DNA from: Halobacteriovoraceae bacterium
GTDB lineage: Bacteria; Bdellovibrionota; Bacteriovoracia; Bacteriovoracales; Bacteriovoracaceae
NCBI GenBank assembly: GCA_002712005.1
Contig: PASP01000001.1
Coordinates: forward strand, 136,590 to 200,589
Reading direction: 5' to 3'
DNA: 64,000 nt
Position 1 is the first letter of the stretch; each line of letters opens with the position of its first letter. Made by a program: the position numbers and the translations under genes. Below the pieces are notes generated by a model. That model did no database searches, was not told the origin of the DNA, and saw only the letters and a list, made by a program, of their open reading frames with translations. Below are positions 62,048 to 64,000 of this stretch, in pieces.

Positions 62048-63663
62048 CTTTTAAAATTACTCCCATTGGTGGAGTTGATCAAATTGGAAGCAACATGCTT
62101 CTTCTTGAAGGACCTAATGGCCACAGTGTAATTGACTGCGGCATCTTATTTCCCTTCGAAGATTTTTTTAACATCAATTATCTAATTCCTAATTTTACTC
62201 AAATACCTCGTCCAGATCATATCTTTATTACTCATGGACACGAAGATCATATTGGAGCCTTAGCTCATCTTTGTGAACATTTTCCTGATCTTCATATAAT
62301 TGCTCCACCTTTCGCAGCTACACTTATTAAGAATAAATTTGAATTTTATCCAAGAAAACTTAAGTATAAATTAGAGGTTTTAACTTATGATGAGACGTAC
62401 ACGTCAGCTGGTTTAGAATTCGACTATGTACAAGTTAATCATAGTATTCCTGATACATATGGCATCCATATTACTCAACCAAAAACTGGTCAAGGAGCAT
62501 TCTATGTCTCCGATTTTAAAGTCGATCCAAAAGCCATTTTAGAACCCTACTTTGACTTTAAAAAGTTACAGTCTCTTCGCTCTCAATTAAGTGAGTCTCT
62601 TTTAATGGCCGATTCAACTAATATTACGAGTTCTCAACATAAGACGACTAGTGAAACCGAACTTATCCCTGGTTTCAATGATATATTCAATTCAAATTAT
62701 AAAAGAGTTTTTGTAACGACTTTTAGTTCAAACATTCACAGAATGATCAATATTATCCAAACCTCTATGCAAGCCAATAGAAAGGTTATCTTGTATGGAA
62801 GATCTGTAAAAAACTATTTCCAAGCTGCTATGGATAATAACCTTATCCCAGAAGGGATTAAGGTTTTTGATATTGATGAAGTAAATCAAAAAACTGATCT
62901 TTTGACCGTTATTGTTTCCGGTTGTCAGGGAGATTTCAGAAGTACGTTTAGAAGAATTGCTTTTAATCAAGATTCTTATTTTAAACTTAATGAATCGGAT
63001 TGTTTTGTTCTTTCTAGTAAATCAATTCCAGGAAACGAGAAAAAAATCTCTCTTTGTCTAAATCAAATTGCTCTCCAACATTGCCCAGTAATAACTGCTT
63101 CCGATATGCTTATACACGCCTCTGGCCACGCAGGAAAAACTGACTTAGAGACTCTATTCTCAAACTATAATCCAGATATCTTTATTCCCATTCATGGTGA
63201 ATCCTTCTTTCTCGAGCGACACCAAAAATGGGTTGAAACATTAAGAGGTAAGTACAATTCAAAATTATTAACCGAAGTTATCCACAATCACGATACATTT
63301 GATTTTGAACTCAAAAAGGTTACCACTAACGAGAATGCCGAAGATCTTGCTCCCCTTATCATTCATGGAAATGCCCTTGAATTTGACCGCGAAAATATTA
63401 AAGAAAGAAGGAAGATTTCAGATGCTGGGCTTGTTAGTATTGTCATCAACAAAGATGGCGTACTCAAACACGATATTTTCATGACCGGAATTACTCTTCC
63501 ATCTACTCATGACCAAGATCGTTGTAACGAACATATTTCAAAACTTATCAAGAAAAACCACAAGAAGAATAAAGATCATTCTGAACAAATTCGTATAGAA
63601 GTTCGCCGTTACCTCTTTCAAATTATTGGTGAAAAGCCCATCGTTCGAGTGACCTACCTATAA
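62044..63663 (+). CDS. Ribonuclease J-type metallo-beta-lactamase nuclease
   Basis: This is a 539-residue beta-CASP nuclease. Metal motifs are FITHGHEDHIGALAHL, VNHSIPDTYGIHI and YVSDFKVDP, and the beta-CASP part contains VFVTTFSSNIHRMINIIQTS, HASGHAGKTDLE and IFIPIHGESFFLERHQ. RNase J matures and degrades RNA, with 5' exo- and endonuclease activity in many bacteria. It ends at TAA, and a bidirectional hairpin follows. Confidence 0.93.
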   Translation: MTFKITPIGGVDQIGSNMLLLEGPNGHSVIDCGILFPFEDFFNINYLIPNFTQIPRPDHIFITHGHEDHIGALAHLCEHFPDLHIIAPPFAATLIKNKFEFYPRKLKYKLEVLTYDETYTSAGLEFDYVQVNHSIPDTYGIHITQPKTGQGAFYVSDFKVDPKAILEPYFDFKKLQSLRSQLSESLLMADSTNITSSQHKTTSETELIPGFNDIFNSNYKRVFVTTFSSNIHRMINIIQTSMQANRKVILYGRSVKNYFQAAMDNNLIPEGIKVFDIDEVNQKTDLLTVIVSGCQGDFRSTFRRIAFNQDSYFKLNESDCFVLSSKSIPGNEKKISLCLNQIALQHCPVITASDMLIHASGHAGKTDLETLFSNYNPDIFIPIHGESFFLERHQKWVETLRGKYNSKLLTEVIHNHDTFDFELKKVTTNENAEDLAPLIIHGNALEFDRENIKERRKISDAGLVSIVINKDGVLKHDIFMTGITLPSTHDQDRCNEHISKLIKKNHKKNKDHSEQIRIEVRRYLFQIIGEKPIVRVTYL

Positions 63664-63693
63664 ACAAAAACGCCATGTAACGAGTACATGGCG
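63664..63693 (-). terminator. Intrinsic terminator of ftsZ (bidirectional)
   Basis: CGCCATGTA (63671-63679) pairs with TACATGGCG (63685-63693). On the minus strand TTTTTGTTT follows, making a good terminator for ftsZ. On the + strand the tail is poor, but the hairpin may still serve RNase J. Confidence 0.75.
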
Positions 63694-63720
63694 CTTATTA
63701 TGGGGGAATTTGAGACCAAA

Positions 63721-64000
63721 TTACATGTCGAGAGGGCGTGCCCCATCGTGATCTCTTCTTTTGTTAGATTCTTCTTTTCTGAGATAAGTAGGAGTGTCCA
63801 ACTCTTCTTCATCAAAGTTAATGAATCCCAACTTTTCAGCAATCGATTTAGCGCGACTATTTGTCTTACTAGACTCCCAAGAAGAACGTTGCTCTTTTCT
63901 CTGTCCCTGATTGTTTGACTGAGATGAGTTATTCTCTTGTGCATGTTCTGAATTATGATTTTCAGAATATTGTGTTGCTGCATTTCTAATATTTTCCATC
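63721..64000 (-). CDS. ftsZ: Cell division protein FtsZ, C-terminal end
   Basis: Only the last 93 residues are in the window; the rest lies beyond the right edge. The visible part is the disordered linker (rich in Asn, Gln, Ser) and the conserved C-terminal peptide, here with LDTPTYLRKE, matching the FtsZ motif DIPxFLR that binds FtsA and other partners. About 19 further residues follow it, rich in Arg and Asp. The GTPase domain cannot be checked, but linker plus motif make FtsZ the best reading. Confidence 0.8.
   Translation of the reverse strand, partial: MENIRNAATQYSENHNSEHAQENNSSQSNNQGQRKEQRSSWESSKTNSRAKSIAEKLGFINFDEEELDTPTYLRKEESNKRRDHDGARPLDM

Noticed and set aside
1-64000. Genome-wide reassignment of UGA to a sense codon (as in Mycoplasma or Gracilibacteria)
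   Set aside because: TGA terminates many genes in the window, including eight ATGA overlaps and the end of mutS2 at its normal family length; only five genes contain it internally. Full reassignment does not fit.

Overview
The window looks like a chromosome segment of a low-GC, flagellated, type IV-piliated Gram-negative bacterium. The best fit is a Bdellovibrio-like predator of the Bacteriovoracia, perhaps near Halobacteriovorax. This rests on AT-rich base use, an outer-membrane secretin and LPS-type genes, a Myxococcus-like pil gene order and short multi-copy flagellins. The taxonomic call is inference; no rRNA is present. I see no tRNA, rRNA, CRISPR array, insertion sequence or prophage.

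Layout. 1-6.6 kb (- strand): a TamB/AsmA-like fragment, a helical-repeat protein, then accC-accB-efp-aroQ and a TPR protein. 6.6-20.1 kb (- strand apart from one gene): a nearly complete type IV pilus locus, pilQ-P-O-N-M, pilD, an ABC transporter equivalent to Myxococcus PilI/PilH, a PilG-position gene on the + strand, then pilA, pilC, pilT, pilB. 20.1-21.7 kb: aroE and ribF. 21.7-28.8 kb: a Bat (aerotolerance-type) operon moxR-DUF58-membrane protein-batA-batBC-batD. 28.9-33.9 kb: a giant lipoprotein and a LolA-like periplasmic protein. 33.9-42.2 kb: an RqcH/NFACT-like gene divergent from mutS2, then lepB, a small transpeptidase, rlmE, a DnaA-box-containing intergenic region and a polytopic membrane protein. 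42.4-54.4 kb (+ strand): a flagellar and surface-sugar island (fliD, fliS, a FlgN-like gene, a Maf-type protein, two GT9 glycosyltransferases, two unrecognised genes, a histidine kinase and a receiver) running into nadK and recN. 54.3-61.2 kb (mostly - strand): an LpxH-like phosphoesterase, two flagellins flanking a small membrane protein, an unknown ORF, an RfaE2-type nucleotidyltransferase, an RDD protein, rsmE and prmA. 61.4-64 kb: udk and rnj on +, and the C-terminal end of ftsZ on -.

The most unusual signal is a set of in-frame TGA codons inside conserved genes: pilH, pilC, batBC, batD and the lpxH-like gene. In each, the reading frame and the family-specific sequence continue past the TGA. 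In pilH the H-loop, and in the phosphoesterase the GHSH metal motif, lie after it. I found no in-frame TAA or TAG of this kind. TGA also clearly serves as a stop elsewhere, for example in eight ATGA gene overlaps. Leaky or recoded UGA, fresh pseudogenes and base-call errors are all possible. batBC also carries a one-base frameshift at an A run, which points towards error for at least that lesion.

The second theme is regulation. FliA (sigma-28)-type promoter motifs stand before both flagellins and, with a one-base-longer spacer, before pilA and pilB. This suggests one regulon for flagella and pili. The pilA leader also contains a 14-codon upstream ORF with its own good ribosome site and an ATGA overlap with pilA.
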